A stretch of 13,678 bases of DNA, taken from positions 1 through 13,678 of the forward strand of contig DGNS01000018.1 in the NCBI GenBank assembly GCA_002389045.1. Reading direction: 5' to 3'. The notes below the pieces were generated by a model. The model did no database searches, was not told the DNA's origin, and was given only the letters and a program-made list of their open reading frames with translations. Shown in pieces: positions 5,308-12,428 of this stretch (positions are counted from its first letter, which is position 1; every line of letters begins with the position of its first letter). A program made the position numbers and the translations under genes. Source of the DNA: Thiotrichaceae bacterium UBA4486 (GTDB lineage Bacteria; Pseudomonadota; Gammaproteobacteria; Eutrophobiales; Eutrophobiaceae).

Positions 5308-8016
5308 ATGTCTCGATCGGATAACAAACCGGAAAACCGGCACACACTGCCTGCAAAGACCGTGTTTGCGGATCTCGATTCCACCCGGGCGGGACTGGGC
5401 GAGGAAGAAGCCGCCCGGAGGCTGGAACATCATGGTCCCAATCGCCTGCCGGAACCACCGGGACGCAGTGCACTCAGGCGTTTCCTCGAGCAATTCAATA
5501 ATATCCTGATTTACGTGCTGCTCGCTGCCGCCGTGATCACAGTATTTCTGGATCACATGGTGGATTCACTGGTGATCCTTGCCGTGGTCATTGTTAATGC
5601 GATGATCGGTTTTATCCAGGAAGGCAAGGCGGAAAAAGCGATGGAGGCCATACAGCACATGCTTGCGCCGGCCGCCTCGGTATTGCGCGGGGGCAAACGG
5701 CACAGCGTCGCAGCCGAAACGCTGGTGCCCGGTGACATCGTTCTGCTGGAAGCCGGCGACAAGGTCCCTGCGGATTTGCGATTGTTCAAGACTCACGGTC
5801 TTTTCGTACAGGAAGCGATACTCACCGGCGAATCCGTCCCGGTCGAAAAGCAGACCGAACCGGTGAGCGTGGATGCGGCGCTGGGTGACCGTACCTGTAT
5901 GGCCTATTCAGGCACACTGGTCACCAGCGGTCAGGGCCGGGGTGTGGTGGTGGCCACCGGGGCCGGCACGGAAATCGGACGCATCAGTGGCCTGCTCTCC
6001 GGAGTCGAGAAACTGACGACGCCGCTGGTCACGCAGATGGATGTATTTGCCAGGTGGCTGACGATCCTGATCTTGTTGATTTCAGCAGTGTTGCTGGTTT
6101 TTGGCTATTTCGTCAGCCATTACGAATTCGCCGATATGTTCATGGCCGTGGTCGGATTGTCCGTGGCGGCCATACCGGAAGGACTGCCCGCCATTCTCAC
6201 CATTACACTGGCCGTCGGCGTCCAGGCCATGGCCCGGCGCAACGCCATTGTGCGTCGTCTCCCGGCCATTGAAACGCTGGGTTCGGTGTCGGTTATCTGC
6301 ACGGACAAAACCGGCACCCTGACCCGCAATGAAATGATGGTGGCCTCGGTGCTGACTCAGGCCGGTTGTTTTACCCTGACGGGCAACGGCTATGAACCGA
6401 AAGGGGTTATCCGGCTTGAGGACGCGGATATCGACCCGCGGCAACATAGCGCACTGGATGAAATCGCCCGCGCCGGCATTCTGTGCAACGACGCGGAACT
6501 GCACCACCGTGACGGCGCCTGGTCAGTCGAAGGTGACCCGATGGAGGGCGCCTTGTTGGCCTTTGCCGTTAAGGCCGGCCGCAATATCCAGCAGACGATA
6601 GCTGATTGGCCGCGGACCGACACCATCCCCTTTGACACCAAACACCGCTACATGGCGACGTTGAATCATGATCATGAACAGCATGCATTCATCTTCGTCA
6701 AGGGCGCCCCGGAACAGATCCTCGACATGTGTACGGATCAACGCACGGCCGCTGGTGAAGCCGAATCGCTCGATACAGCCCGCTGGCTGGAGAAAGCCGG
6801 TGAGATAGCCGGGCTTGGCCAGCGCGTACTTGCATTTGCCGTGCGCGCGGTAAAACCGGAGCATACGGTTCTGGAATCTGATGATGTGAAAAGCACACTG
6901 ACCCTGATCGGTATGGTCGGTTTGATCGATCCGCCCAGGGAAGAAGCCATCGAGGCGGTGGCGGAATGTCACAGCGCCGGTATCCGGGTGAAAATGATTA
7001 CCGGCGACCACGGCAAAACCGCAGCCGCCATCGGTAAACAGATCGGATTGCGGAACCACGAAACGGTACTGACGGGAACGGAGCTCGACGGCATGGACGA
7101 CGCGGTTCTGAAAGAAGCGGTCAGCGATTGTGATATTTTTGCCCGTACCAGCCCCGAACATAAGTTGCGCCTGGTAATGGCCCTGCAATCGCATGGTATG
7201 ACGGTGGCCATGACCGGTGACGGCGTCAATGACGCGCCGGCGCTCAAGCGAGCCGATACCGGCATTGCAATGGGTAAAAAAGGCAGCGAGGCGGCCAGGC
7301 AGGCGGCGGAACTGGTGCTGGCCGACGATAATTTTGCCTCCATTACCGCGGCCGTGCGCGAGGGGCGGACGGTTTACGACAACATCAAGAAGGTGATTAG
7401 CTGGACCTTGCCCACCAACGCGGGCGAGGCCATGACCATCATTGTGGCGATTTTGTTTGGCATGACCCTGCCGGTAACTCCGGTACAGATCCTCTGGATC
7501 AACCTGGTGACGGCGGTGACGCTGGGTCTGGCGCTGGCATTCGAACCGACCGAGGAAAACACCATGCGCCGGCCGCCTCGCCCGCGTAGTGAAAAACTGC
7601 TGACCGGCGGCCTGGTCTGGCACATTGTGCTGGTCTCGGTACTGTTTCTGTGCGGCGTGTTCGGCATATACAGCTATGCGATCGAGCAGGGATATTCGGT
7701 CGATCTGGCCCGCACCATTGCCCTGAATACTCTGGTGGTCATGGAGATCTTTCACCTGTTTTTCATTCGCAATATCCATGGAACCTCTCTGACCTTTGCA
7801 GCCATACGCGGCACCAGGGTGGTCTGGCTGACGGTCATCGCGGTCACCCTGGCCCAGTTTGCCATCACCTACCTGCCGCCACTGCAGCAACTGTTCGCGA
7901 CACGGCCCATCTCCCTGTTTGATGGCATGCTGATTATCGTTACTGGCGTGGTCTTCTTTGCCATAATCGAGATTGAGAAGCAGATCCGGTTGCAGATGGC
8001 CGAACCGTTGGGCTGA
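5308..8016 (+). CDS. P2-type cation-transporting ATPase
   Basis: ATP-driven inner-membrane cation pump, 902 residues, full length for the SERCA/PMCA-like P2 family. The N-terminal cation-ATPase domain (about 10-75) precedes M1-M2. The actuator loop carries T173-G-E-S176. M4 has P290-E-G-L-P294. The phosphorylated aspartate is D333 in D-K-T-G-T. The nucleotide-binding domain has K465-G-A-P-E. The hinge has T565-G-D and T636-G-D-G-V-N-D-A-P644. M5 carries N704-A-G-E707 (the SERCA E771 position) and M6 carries N732-L-V-T-A736. About ten membrane segments are present. E291, E707 and N732 are Ca2+-site-like, but the M6 aspartate (SERCA D800) is alanine, so a Ca2+ call is unsafe; Na+, K+, H+ or another cation is possible. 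TAA at 5299-5301 blocks any upstream in-frame start. It lies after the antiporter-Usp pair, which suggests a cation homeostasis group. Confidence 0.93.
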   Translation: MSRSDNKPENRHTLPAKTVFADLDSTRAGLGEEEAARRLEHHGPNRLPEPPGRSALRRFLEQFNNILIYVLLAAAVITVFLDHMVDSLVILAVVIVNAMIGFIQEGKAEKAMEAIQHMLAPAASVLRGGKRHSVAAETLVPGDIVLLEAGDKVPADLRLFKTHGLFVQEAILTGESVPVEKQTEPVSVDAALGDRTCMAYSGTLVTSGQGRGVVVATGAGTEIGRISGLLSGVEKLTTPLVTQMDVFARWLTILILLISAVLLVFGYFVSHYEFADMFMAVVGLSVAAIPEGLPAILTITLAVGVQAMARRNAIVRRLPAIETLGSVSVICTDKTGTLTRNEMMVASVLTQAGCFTLTGNGYEPKGVIRLEDADIDPRQHSALDEIARAGILCNDAELHHRDGAWSVEGDPMEGALLAFAVKAGRNIQQTIADWPRTDTIPFDTKHRYMATLNHDHEQHAFIFVKGAPEQILDMCTDQRTAAGEAESLDTARWLEKAGEIAGLGQRVLAFAVRAVKPEHTVLESDDVKSTLTLIGMVGLIDPPREEAIEAVAECHSAGIRVKMITGDHGKTAAAIGKQIGLRNHETVLTGTELDGMDDAVLKEAVSDCDIFARTSPEHKLRLVMALQSHGMTVAMTGDGVNDAPALKRADTGIAMGKKGSEAARQAAELVLADDNFASITAAVREGRTVYDNIKKVISWTLPTNAGEAMTIIVAILFGMTLPVTPVQILWINLVTAVTLGLALAFEPTEENTMRRPPRPRSEKLLTGGLVWHIVLVSVLFLCGVFGIYSYAIEQGYSVDLARTIALNTLVVMEIFHLFFIRNIHGTSLTFAAIRGTRVVWLTVIAVTLAQFAITYLPPLQQLFATRPISLFDGMLIIVTGVVFFAIIEIEKQIRLQMAEPLG

Positions 8017-8128
8017 ATACGGTGTTTGATCCGGGTGCATTCTGTTTCGGCAGGTAAGCGAATATGACAGGAATCGAGCCCGGTATATTCCGGATAATGG
8101 AACCTGCGGGGCTAATATTTCTCTTAAC

Positions 8129-9604
8129 ATGGATAACTCATTCTTAACTCCTTCCCGGATGAATGTAACCCGCTGTCTGTACAGTCTGTTGCCGCTGCTC
8201 TGCCTGCTTGTGCCGTTACCGGCAGCGGCCGCCGCCCCGGACGGCCGTTACGATATCGTCTTCACACATAACCAGCGTGTGATGACCGTCAAGGCCTGCT
8301 TTGGCGAAGATCCGCCGAACCTGCTGGTGAACCACCGCCGTGGCGCCAGCGGCTTTATCAAGAAGGCCTATGTAGTCATTGACGAGCAACCGCAATCGCT
8401 GCTGGTGCGCAATGGGCGTATTCTTACCGCCGGACTTCACGGTCAGGACTGTCTGCATTACCAGGTGGATTTCCTGCGGGTCATGAACACGCATCAAAAC
8501 CTGCGCTTCATGACGGAAAAATCCAATCACGTTCGTACCGAGGCGGCCGCCTGGTTGTGGCTGCCGGAATCGTACGCGGCCCTGGATATCGTTTTTCATC
8601 TCGATGAGGGCTACCGGGTGAGTGCGCCCTGGCATCTGATCGATACCGATGCCGAAAGCACGCACTACCGTCTTTATCCCGGCCATGACAACGAGGCAAG
8701 CCTGGTTTACTTCGGCCGCATGCGTTCGCACATTCTGCCGGTGGGCGATACGGATCTGCGGCTCAGCATCATGGGCGATATAGACGACGACAGCGCCGGC
8801 AAGCTCATCGACTGGATCGAATACGGCGCGAGGGCGTTGACCCGCGTTTACGGCCGTTTTCCGGCGGCACAGCTTCCGGTGCTGATATTTCCTGTCGGGC
8901 CTGGCAGGGAGATTGTCCCCTGGGGCGAAATCAAACGCGAGGGTGGTAACTGCGTACACCTGTATGTGGATCATACGCGACCGCTGGCCGGGATCATCGA
9001 TGACTGGACATTGGTGCATGAACTCAGCCACACGCTGCATCCGTATATCAGTATGGAAGGCCGCTGGCTGTCGGAAGGTCTGGCCACCTATTACCAGAAT
9101 GTACTGCAGGCACGCGCGGGTGTGCTTTCCAGCCGCGAAGCCTGGACCAAGCTGCACCAGGGTTTCGAACGCGGCATCGCGGAAACCCGGAGTGGCAGGA
9201 AATTAAAGCAGGTATCGCGCAACATGCATGAAAATCGGCAATACATGCGTGTTTACTGGAGTGGCACGGCACTGTGGCTGCGCGCCGACTGGTTATTGCG
9301 TACTCGTCACGATTCCTCACTTGATGCGGTGATGAAACAATTTCATGATTGTTGCCTGGACTCCGGGCGTACCTGGCCGCCGCTTGAATACATGCAGATG
9401 ATGGACAAGCTGTCCGGCACCGGGATATTCACCGACATGTACCACGAATACGCCAATTCCGATGAGTTCCCGGACCTGTCGGCGGTCTACCGATCTCTGG
9501 GGCTCGTGGGCAGGGGCTATGATCTCGAACTGGTTCCGAATGCGCCTCAGCAGCGGCTTGTCCGTGCGATCATGTCCGAGTACCCGGACGGGCAGGCGTT
9601 GTAA
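8129..9604 (+). CDS. Exported gluzincin zinc metallopeptidase (M61/M1-like)
   Basis: Predicted periplasmic or secreted zinc peptidase, 491 residues from the ATG at 8129; the ATG at 8159 (residue 11) gives a more typical signal peptide (MNVTRCLYSLLPLLCLLVPLPAAAAA) and may be the real start. The active site is H297-E-L-S-H301 followed by R-W-L-S-E316-G-L-A-T-Y-Y. H297, H301 and E316 should bind zinc and E298 catalyse. The E-G-x-A/T-x-Y-Y context is that of gluzincins such as M61 and M1, but the HExxH-to-Glu gap is 14 residues rather than the 18 of M1. Residues ~40-225 form a beta-rich N-terminal part like the one preceding the catalytic domain in M61 proteins, but I recognise no named domain there. 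Five cysteines follow the signal region (C57, C108, C275, C408, C409). Substrate unknown. It has a 112-base gap to the ATPase and may be independent of it. Confidence 0.75.
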   Translation: MDNSFLTPSRMNVTRCLYSLLPLLCLLVPLPAAAAAPDGRYDIVFTHNQRVMTVKACFGEDPPNLLVNHRRGASGFIKKAYVVIDEQPQSLLVRNGRILTAGLHGQDCLHYQVDFLRVMNTHQNLRFMTEKSNHVRTEAAAWLWLPESYAALDIVFHLDEGYRVSAPWHLIDTDAESTHYRLYPGHDNEASLVYFGRMRSHILPVGDTDLRLSIMGDIDDDSAGKLIDWIEYGARALTRVYGRFPAAQLPVLIFPVGPGREIVPWGEIKREGGNCVHLYVDHTRPLAGIIDDWTLVHELSHTLHPYISMEGRWLSEGLATYYQNVLQARAGVLSSREAWTKLHQGFERGIAETRSGRKLKQVSRNMHENRQYMRVYWSGTALWLRADWLLRTRHDSSLDAVMKQFHDCCLDSGRTWPPLEYMQMMDKLSGTGIFTDMYHEYANSDEFPDLSAVYRSLGLVGRGYDLELVPNAPQQRLVRAIMSEYPDGQAL

Positions 9605-9692
9605 AATTCTTCCAGGGATCTGATTAAGCTGTTATTTCGACCCCGTTCGGGCAAGTCTCAGGGTAAACTCCGGGAGAAATTGCCGTCTGGCA

Positions 9693-9765
9693 TCCCGAGT
9701 GAACACGAGGGACCTGAAAACCAATTATTGAGATCTCTCGTTAGCTCCCTCGCTACGCTTCGGGA
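9693..9765. repeat. Imperfect long inverted repeat, probable dispersed intergenic element
   Basis: Two 20-base arms: TCCCGAGTGAACACGAGGGA (9693-9712) and TCCCTCGCTACGCTTCGGGA (9746-9765). Their outer six to seven bases are complementary and the middles are not. Each arm can also fold on itself through TCCC/GGGA, so the element can form one long or two short hairpins. It resembles the common intergenic repeats carrying CCCGAG...CTCGGGAT motifs in proteobacteria. No open reading frame inside. Confidence 0.55.
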
Positions 9766-9862
9766 CAGGATTCGAGATGACAGAACCGGGTTTTCAGTTT
9801 CAAACTGAGCCACTACCAAATTGTCTTAATCCATTCAGAGAGTGTGAAATAATGGCACACTG

Positions 9863-9868
9863 TATAAT
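9863..9868 (+). promoter_or_regulatory. -10 box of promoter for the coiled-coil/methyltransferase pair
   Basis: Perfect TATAAT 24 bases before the first ATG and just upstream of the Shine-Dalgarno GAGGGG (9880-9885). The -35 region (around 9840-9845) is a poor match, so the call rests mainly on the -10 and its position. Confidence 0.45.
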
Positions 9869-9892
9869 TCATAATTATCGAGGGGCATCATC

Positions 9893-10102
9893 ATGAGCGA
9901 GGACAAGATCGCATTGCTGGAGAAGAAAAAAGAACTGGAGGCACGTCTTGAAAAAATCAGGCAGGACATCGCCGGTGGACTGAATCCGGATTCCGAGGAA
10001 CGCGCCACGCAACTGGAAAACCGCGATGTGCTCTATGAAATCCAGCGCGTGACCGCCGAGGAACTCGAGGCAGTCAAAAAGCGTCTGAATCAAATCGGTT
10101 GA
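9893..10102 (+). CDS. Small coiled-coil protein of unknown function
   Basis: A 69-residue cytosolic protein, almost entirely charged helix. Residues 5-27 (KIALLEKKKELEARLEKIRQ...) and about 41-68 (ENRDVLYEIQRVTAEELEAV...) show heptad patterns separated by a short turn (GGLNPDSEE), suggesting a helical hairpin like that of DksA-type N-termini, though no zinc-finger cysteines are present. A strong Shine-Dalgarno GAGGGG (9880-9885) lies seven bases before the ATG, a TATAAT lies upstream, and codon use matches its neighbours, so it is a real gene. It is followed after 43 bases by the methyltransferase gene. I do not recognise a named family. An interaction partner or transcription-associated role is possible but unsupported. 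Confidence 0.8.
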   Translation: MSEDKIALLEKKKELEARLEKIRQDIAGGLNPDSEERATQLENRDVLYEIQRVTAEELEAVKKRLNQIG

Positions 10103-10145
10103 AAACAGTCGTAACCGGTAATCATCAACACAGGGAACATCCATT

Positions 10146-10994
10146 ATGAGTCGTCAACACTGCAGTATTAGCCCGGTTATCTATTTCGCCTTCCTGTTAT
10201 TCACAGTTTCTCCGGTTTCCGCGGCAACGCTGGCCGAACGTCTCAATAGCGCCGTCAGCGGCGATCATCGTGATGCGGCCAACGCAGCCCGCGACGAGTA
10301 TCGGCACCCGCGGGAAACCCTGACGTTTTTCGGCCTGGAGCCGGACATGACGGTGATCGAAGTCTGGCCGGGCGGCGGTTGGTACACGGAGATTCTGGCG
10401 CCGGTCCTGCGCGGGCAGGGTACCCTGTACGCAGCCGGATTCGCCCTGACCCTGGACAATAACCCGGATTACCGGCAGCGCATTCACAGGGGTTTCCTGG
10501 ATAAACTGGGTCAGCGTCCGGATGTTTACGATCACGTCGTGGTCACCGAACTGTCTCCACCAGAACGCGCGACGCCGGCGCCTCCGGGCAGCGCCGACAT
10601 GGTGTTGACGTTTCGTAATGTGCACAACTGGATGAAGGGCGGGTTCGCCGGGGAGATGTTTGCCACCTTCAACCGCATGCTGAAACCCGGTGGCATCCTC
10701 GGTGTGACCGAACACCGCGCCAAAGCGGGTACTTCAATGGATGACATGATCAAGAGCGGCTATGTCACCGAAGACCATGTGATCGCCCTTGCCGAACAGG
10801 CCGGTTTCAAACTCGTTGCCCGCTCCGAAATCAATGCCAACCCTGAAGACACCGCCGATCATCCGGCCGGAGTATGGACCCTGCCGCCGTCGCTGCGCCA
10901 CTGCCGGCAAATGGACACAGGCCAGGATGCGTGTATGGAAAAATACCGCGCCATTGGTGAATCCGATCGCATGACTTTGAAGTTTGTGAAGTAG
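10146..10994 (+). CDS. Putative exported SAM-dependent methyltransferase (COG4798-like)
   Basis: Class I methyltransferase-fold protein, 282 residues. Residues 11-27 (VIYFAFLLFTVSPVSAA) form a signal peptide core with a plausible cleavage site after SAA (26-28 region). Residues 30-62 form a helical lead-in (ERLNSAVSGDHRDAANAARDEYRHP). Motif I is V70-I-E-V-W-P-G-G-G-W-Y-T-E-I-L-A-P86, typical of the predicted methyltransferase group COG4798. D151-M-V-L-T-F-R-N-V-H-N-W is the motif IV region and LKPGG (179-183) follows strand 5. Cysteines 253 and 263 could form a disulphide. An export signal on an apparent SAM enzyme is a known oddity of this group, since SAM is cytosolic; the protein may be a non-enzymatic relative. 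Shine-Dalgarno AGGGAA (10132-10137) lies eight bases before the ATG. Its stop codon TAG overlaps the first palindrome of the repeat family. Substrate unknown. Confidence 0.82.
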   Translation: MSRQHCSISPVIYFAFLLFTVSPVSAATLAERLNSAVSGDHRDAANAARDEYRHPRETLTFFGLEPDMTVIEVWPGGGWYTEILAPVLRGQGTLYAAGFALTLDNNPDYRQRIHRGFLDKLGQRPDVYDHVVVTELSPPERATPAPPGSADMVLTFRNVHNWMKGGFAGEMFATFNRMLKPGGILGVTEHRAKAGTSMDDMIKSGYVTEDHVIALAEQAGFKLVARSEINANPEDTADHPAGVWTLPPSLRHCRQMDTGQDACMEKYRAIGESDRMTLKFVK

Positions 10995-11019
10995 GTGTCA
11001 GCCTTCAGGCTGACATCGT
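10993..11019. repeat. Dispersed palindrome, type A copy 1
   Basis: Stem TGTCAGCCT / AGGCTGACA (10996-11015) with a 2-base TC loop. It overlaps the stop codon of the methyltransferase gene. The 27 bases from 10993 are repeated exactly at 11076-11102. The outer pair next to the stem is G/T rather than G/C. Confidence 0.85.
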
Positions 11020-11035
11020 GGGGAAACCAGATTGT

Positions 11036-11062
11036 ATCAGGTGTCTGACTTCAGTCAGACAC
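11036..11062. repeat. Dispersed palindrome, type B copy 1
   Basis: Perfect 10-base arms GTGTCTGACT / AGTCAGACAC around TC (11041-11062). With the preceding ATCAG, 27 bases are identical to the copy at 11714-11740. The outer GTGTC/GACAC and the TTCA centre match type A; the middle of the stem differs with compensated pairs. Confidence 0.85.
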
Positions 11063-11075
11063 AGGAGTTGAGTTA

Positions 11076-11102
11076 AGGTGTCAGCCTTCAGGCTGACATC
11101 GT
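11076..11102. repeat. Dispersed palindrome, type A copy 2
   Basis: Exact 27-base copy of the element at 10993-11019, 83 bases downstream of it. Stem TGTCAGCCT / AGGCTGACA at 11079-11098. Confidence 0.85.
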
Positions 11103-11113
11103 CATAGCTTCAC

Positions 11114-11137
11114 GGTGTCAGCCTGATGGCATTCACC
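11114..11137. repeat. Degenerate type A palindrome
   Basis: Starts GGTGTCAGCCT like the intact copies, then diverges (GATGGCATTCACC). The left arm is kept and the right arm is decayed, so a hairpin is weak. Confidence 0.5.
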
Positions 11138-11220
11138 TGGCAGGAGCACACATGACCGCTGCCGCTTTTCCGGTTGTTTAGCGGCGGGATCTCCCGGACA
11201 ATGGTTGCGGGGGGCGCGGT

Positions 11221-11679
11221 ATGGATAATATCAACTGGCAAATTATTACCATTGTCATCGCCTCGGCGTCACTGCTGATCGGACTCACCCGCCTGTGGGT
11301 CAGCTACCGCCAGCACCAGACCTTCAAGCACAATATCAGCCCTGGAGTACGATCCCGCCAGCAAAGCATGATCCGTTGTATCCGCGACACCATCAGCAAG
11401 GTCAACCGGGAAACCTATCTGTCGCTGGATGATCTTGAAACTTTCAGGCAAGAGACCAGGGATCACGCACTGCTGTTCGATACCGATCAGCGTAAATACA
11501 TCCGCGAACTCGGCCGGCAACTGCAGGCGTTGCATAAAATCAGCGTGCCCTTACAGACCCGAACGCTGACCAGGGAAAAGTGGAATGACTACAGCCGTAA
11601 ACACATGGCGCTGTTGCACTGGTTCGAGGGACAACTGGAATTTTGCGAGGAGACTTTCAAGGATTACATCGAGGAGTGA
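11221..11679 (+). CDS. Membrane-anchored protein of unknown function
   Basis: A 152-residue protein with one N-terminal membrane segment (residues 7-27, QIITIVIASASLLIGLTRLWV) followed by a cytosolic, mostly helical domain. The domain is rich in charged and polar residues (for example SRQQSMIRCIRDTISKV at 45-61 and RELGRQLQALHKI at 95-107) and ends in an acidic tail (EETFKDYIEE). There is no cleavable signal, enzyme motif or metal-binding cluster, and I do not recognise the family. A G-rich tract (11208-11214) is a fair Shine-Dalgarno for the ATG at 11221. Codon use fits the neighbours. It is bracketed by palindromic repeats on both sides, and a 148-base gap separates it from the ABM-domain gene. 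A signalling or scaffold role would be guesswork. Confidence 0.72.
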   Translation: MDNINWQIITIVIASASLLIGLTRLWVSYRQHQTFKHNISPGVRSRQQSMIRCIRDTISKVNRETYLSLDDLETFRQETRDHALLFDTDQRKYIRELGRQLQALHKISVPLQTRTLTREKWNDYSRKHMALLHWFEGQLEFCEETFKDYIEE

Positions 11680-11713
11680 GTGCTTTTCAGATCTCAGACA
11701 TCAGATATCATGG

Positions 11714-11741
11714 ATCAGGTGTCTGACTTCAGTCAGACACC
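11714..11741. repeat. Dispersed palindrome, type B copy 2
   Basis: Perfect 11-base arms GGTGTCTGACT (11718-11728) / AGTCAGACACC (11731-11741) around TC. Lies 38 bases after the stop codon of the membrane-anchored unknown protein. Confidence 0.85.
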
Positions 11742-11759
11742 GTAGGGAAACTACTATTA

Positions 11760-11785
11760 AGGTGTCAGCCTGAAGACTGACACCT
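11760..11785. repeat. Dispersed palindrome, type A-like copy 3
   Basis: Arms AGGTGTCAG (11760-11768) / CTGACACCT (11777-11785) with a changed centre CCTGAAGA; the inner stem has one mismatch. It lies 18 bases after the type B copy and 42 bases before the next gene. Confidence 0.8.
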
Positions 11786-11827
11786 ATGGAAAAGACACCG
11801 GCAATCATTACCCTGTAAACTATATCC

Positions 11828-12400
11828 ATGCCAGAAAATAACAAAACCGGTATCCCCTGCGATTCCCCGGTGACCATCATCGTCAAGCGCCGGCCCAAAC
11901 CCGGCATGGAAAAGCAGTTTGAAGAAGTCATGGCCGGCACCACGCGTGACGCCATGACCTTTCCGGGCCACCTGGGTGTGAACATCATCCGACCGACCGC
12001 GCCCGGCGACTATTACCGCATCGTTTTCAAGTTTGACTCCATGCGCAATTACATTGCCTGGGAGGGTTCCGAAACGCGGGGAAAATGGTTGCAGCGATAC
12101 GCCGAAGTCACACTCGGTGATGTCGAACAGGAAGTGCTCAGCGGCCTCGAAACCTGGTTCACCCTGCCCGGCGGCGAGGCGCTGGTGCCGCCGCCGAAGC
12201 ATAAAATGGCTATTGTCATCTGGGTGTCGATTTTCCCGTTATCGTTACTCGTCAACTTCCTGCTGCGGCCGTTGATCGGCGACCTGCATGTGATCGTGCA
12301 GATTGCTATCATTTCACTGGTACTGGTATTGCTCATGACCTATCTGGTCATGCCGCTCATGTCGAAACTCTTTCACCGCTGGCTGCATTGTCAGGAATGA
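11828..12400 (+). CDS. ABM-superfamily protein with C-terminal membrane anchor (COG3224-like)
   Basis: A 190-residue protein. Residues ~14-112 form an antibiotic-biosynthesis-monooxygenase-type ferredoxin-like domain: VTIIVKRRPKPGMEKQFEEV (15-34), the F-P-G-H-L-G-V-N motif (45-52), Y62-Y-R-I-V-F-K-F, and GLETWFTLP at 106-114. Two membrane segments follow, about 128-150 (AIVIWVSIFPLSLLVNFLL) and 156-176 (VIVQIAIISLVLVLLMTYLV), then a short basic tail. This domain plus two-segment anchor matches the COG3224 group. Despite the name, ABM domains often act as small dimeric oxygenases or ligand-binding modules, and no antibiotic cluster is present, so no substrate is proposed. There is no clear Shine-Dalgarno before the ATG. 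It is followed after 81 bases by the alanine dehydrogenase gene. Confidence 0.82.
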   Translation: MPENNKTGIPCDSPVTIIVKRRPKPGMEKQFEEVMAGTTRDAMTFPGHLGVNIIRPTAPGDYYRIVFKFDSMRNYIAWEGSETRGKWLQRYAEVTLGDVEQEVLSGLETWFTLPGGEALVPPPKHKMAIVIWVSIFPLSLLVNFLLRPLIGDLHVIVQIAIISLVLVLLMTYLVMPLMSKLFHRWLHCQE

Positions 12401-12428
12401 AAAAGCAGAATTCAAAATACAGAAGACG

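Larger units (their letters stand above)
9605..9892. other. Non-coding spacer with repeat-derived sequence
   Basis: No credible gene on either strand. The spacer holds the inverted repeat at 9693-9765, flanking sequence that looks like decayed dispersed repeat (for example AGATGACAGAACCGGGTTTT), and a -10 box at 9863-9868. The segment around 9757-9800 resembles bases 38-85 at the start of the window (CTTCG.GACA, ATGACA.A, TTTTCAGTT in the same order), suggesting two copies of a degenerate intergenic repeat. Confidence 0.5.

Noticed and set aside
6523..8130. 535-codon open frame on the minus strand
   Set aside because: It lies antisense to the P-type ATPase, which has every family motif; the translation is His/Gln/Arg-rich with no domain, as expected of an antisense shadow.
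8064..8147. 27-residue open frame ahead of the metallopeptidase
   Set aside because: Overlaps the metallopeptidase start in another frame, Shine-Dalgarno is weak and no family is recognisable.
8216..9157. 313-codon open frame on the minus strand
   Set aside because: Antisense to the metallopeptidase gene; composition is shadow-like and there is no Shine-Dalgarno or recognisable domain.
10993..11137. CRISPR array
   Set aside because: Repeated units are palindromes of two alternating types with irregular gaps and no spacer-length regularity; no cas genes nearby.
11152..11181. Nine-residue peptide MTAAAFPVV with AGGAG five bases upstream
   Set aside because: Too short to support; no attenuator follows it and no biosynthetic gene is downstream. 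May be the relic of a lost start region.
11828..12400. Antibiotic biosynthesis gene
   Set aside because: The ABM domain name is historical; there is no biosynthetic cluster around it and the membrane-anchored form is a housekeeping-like family.
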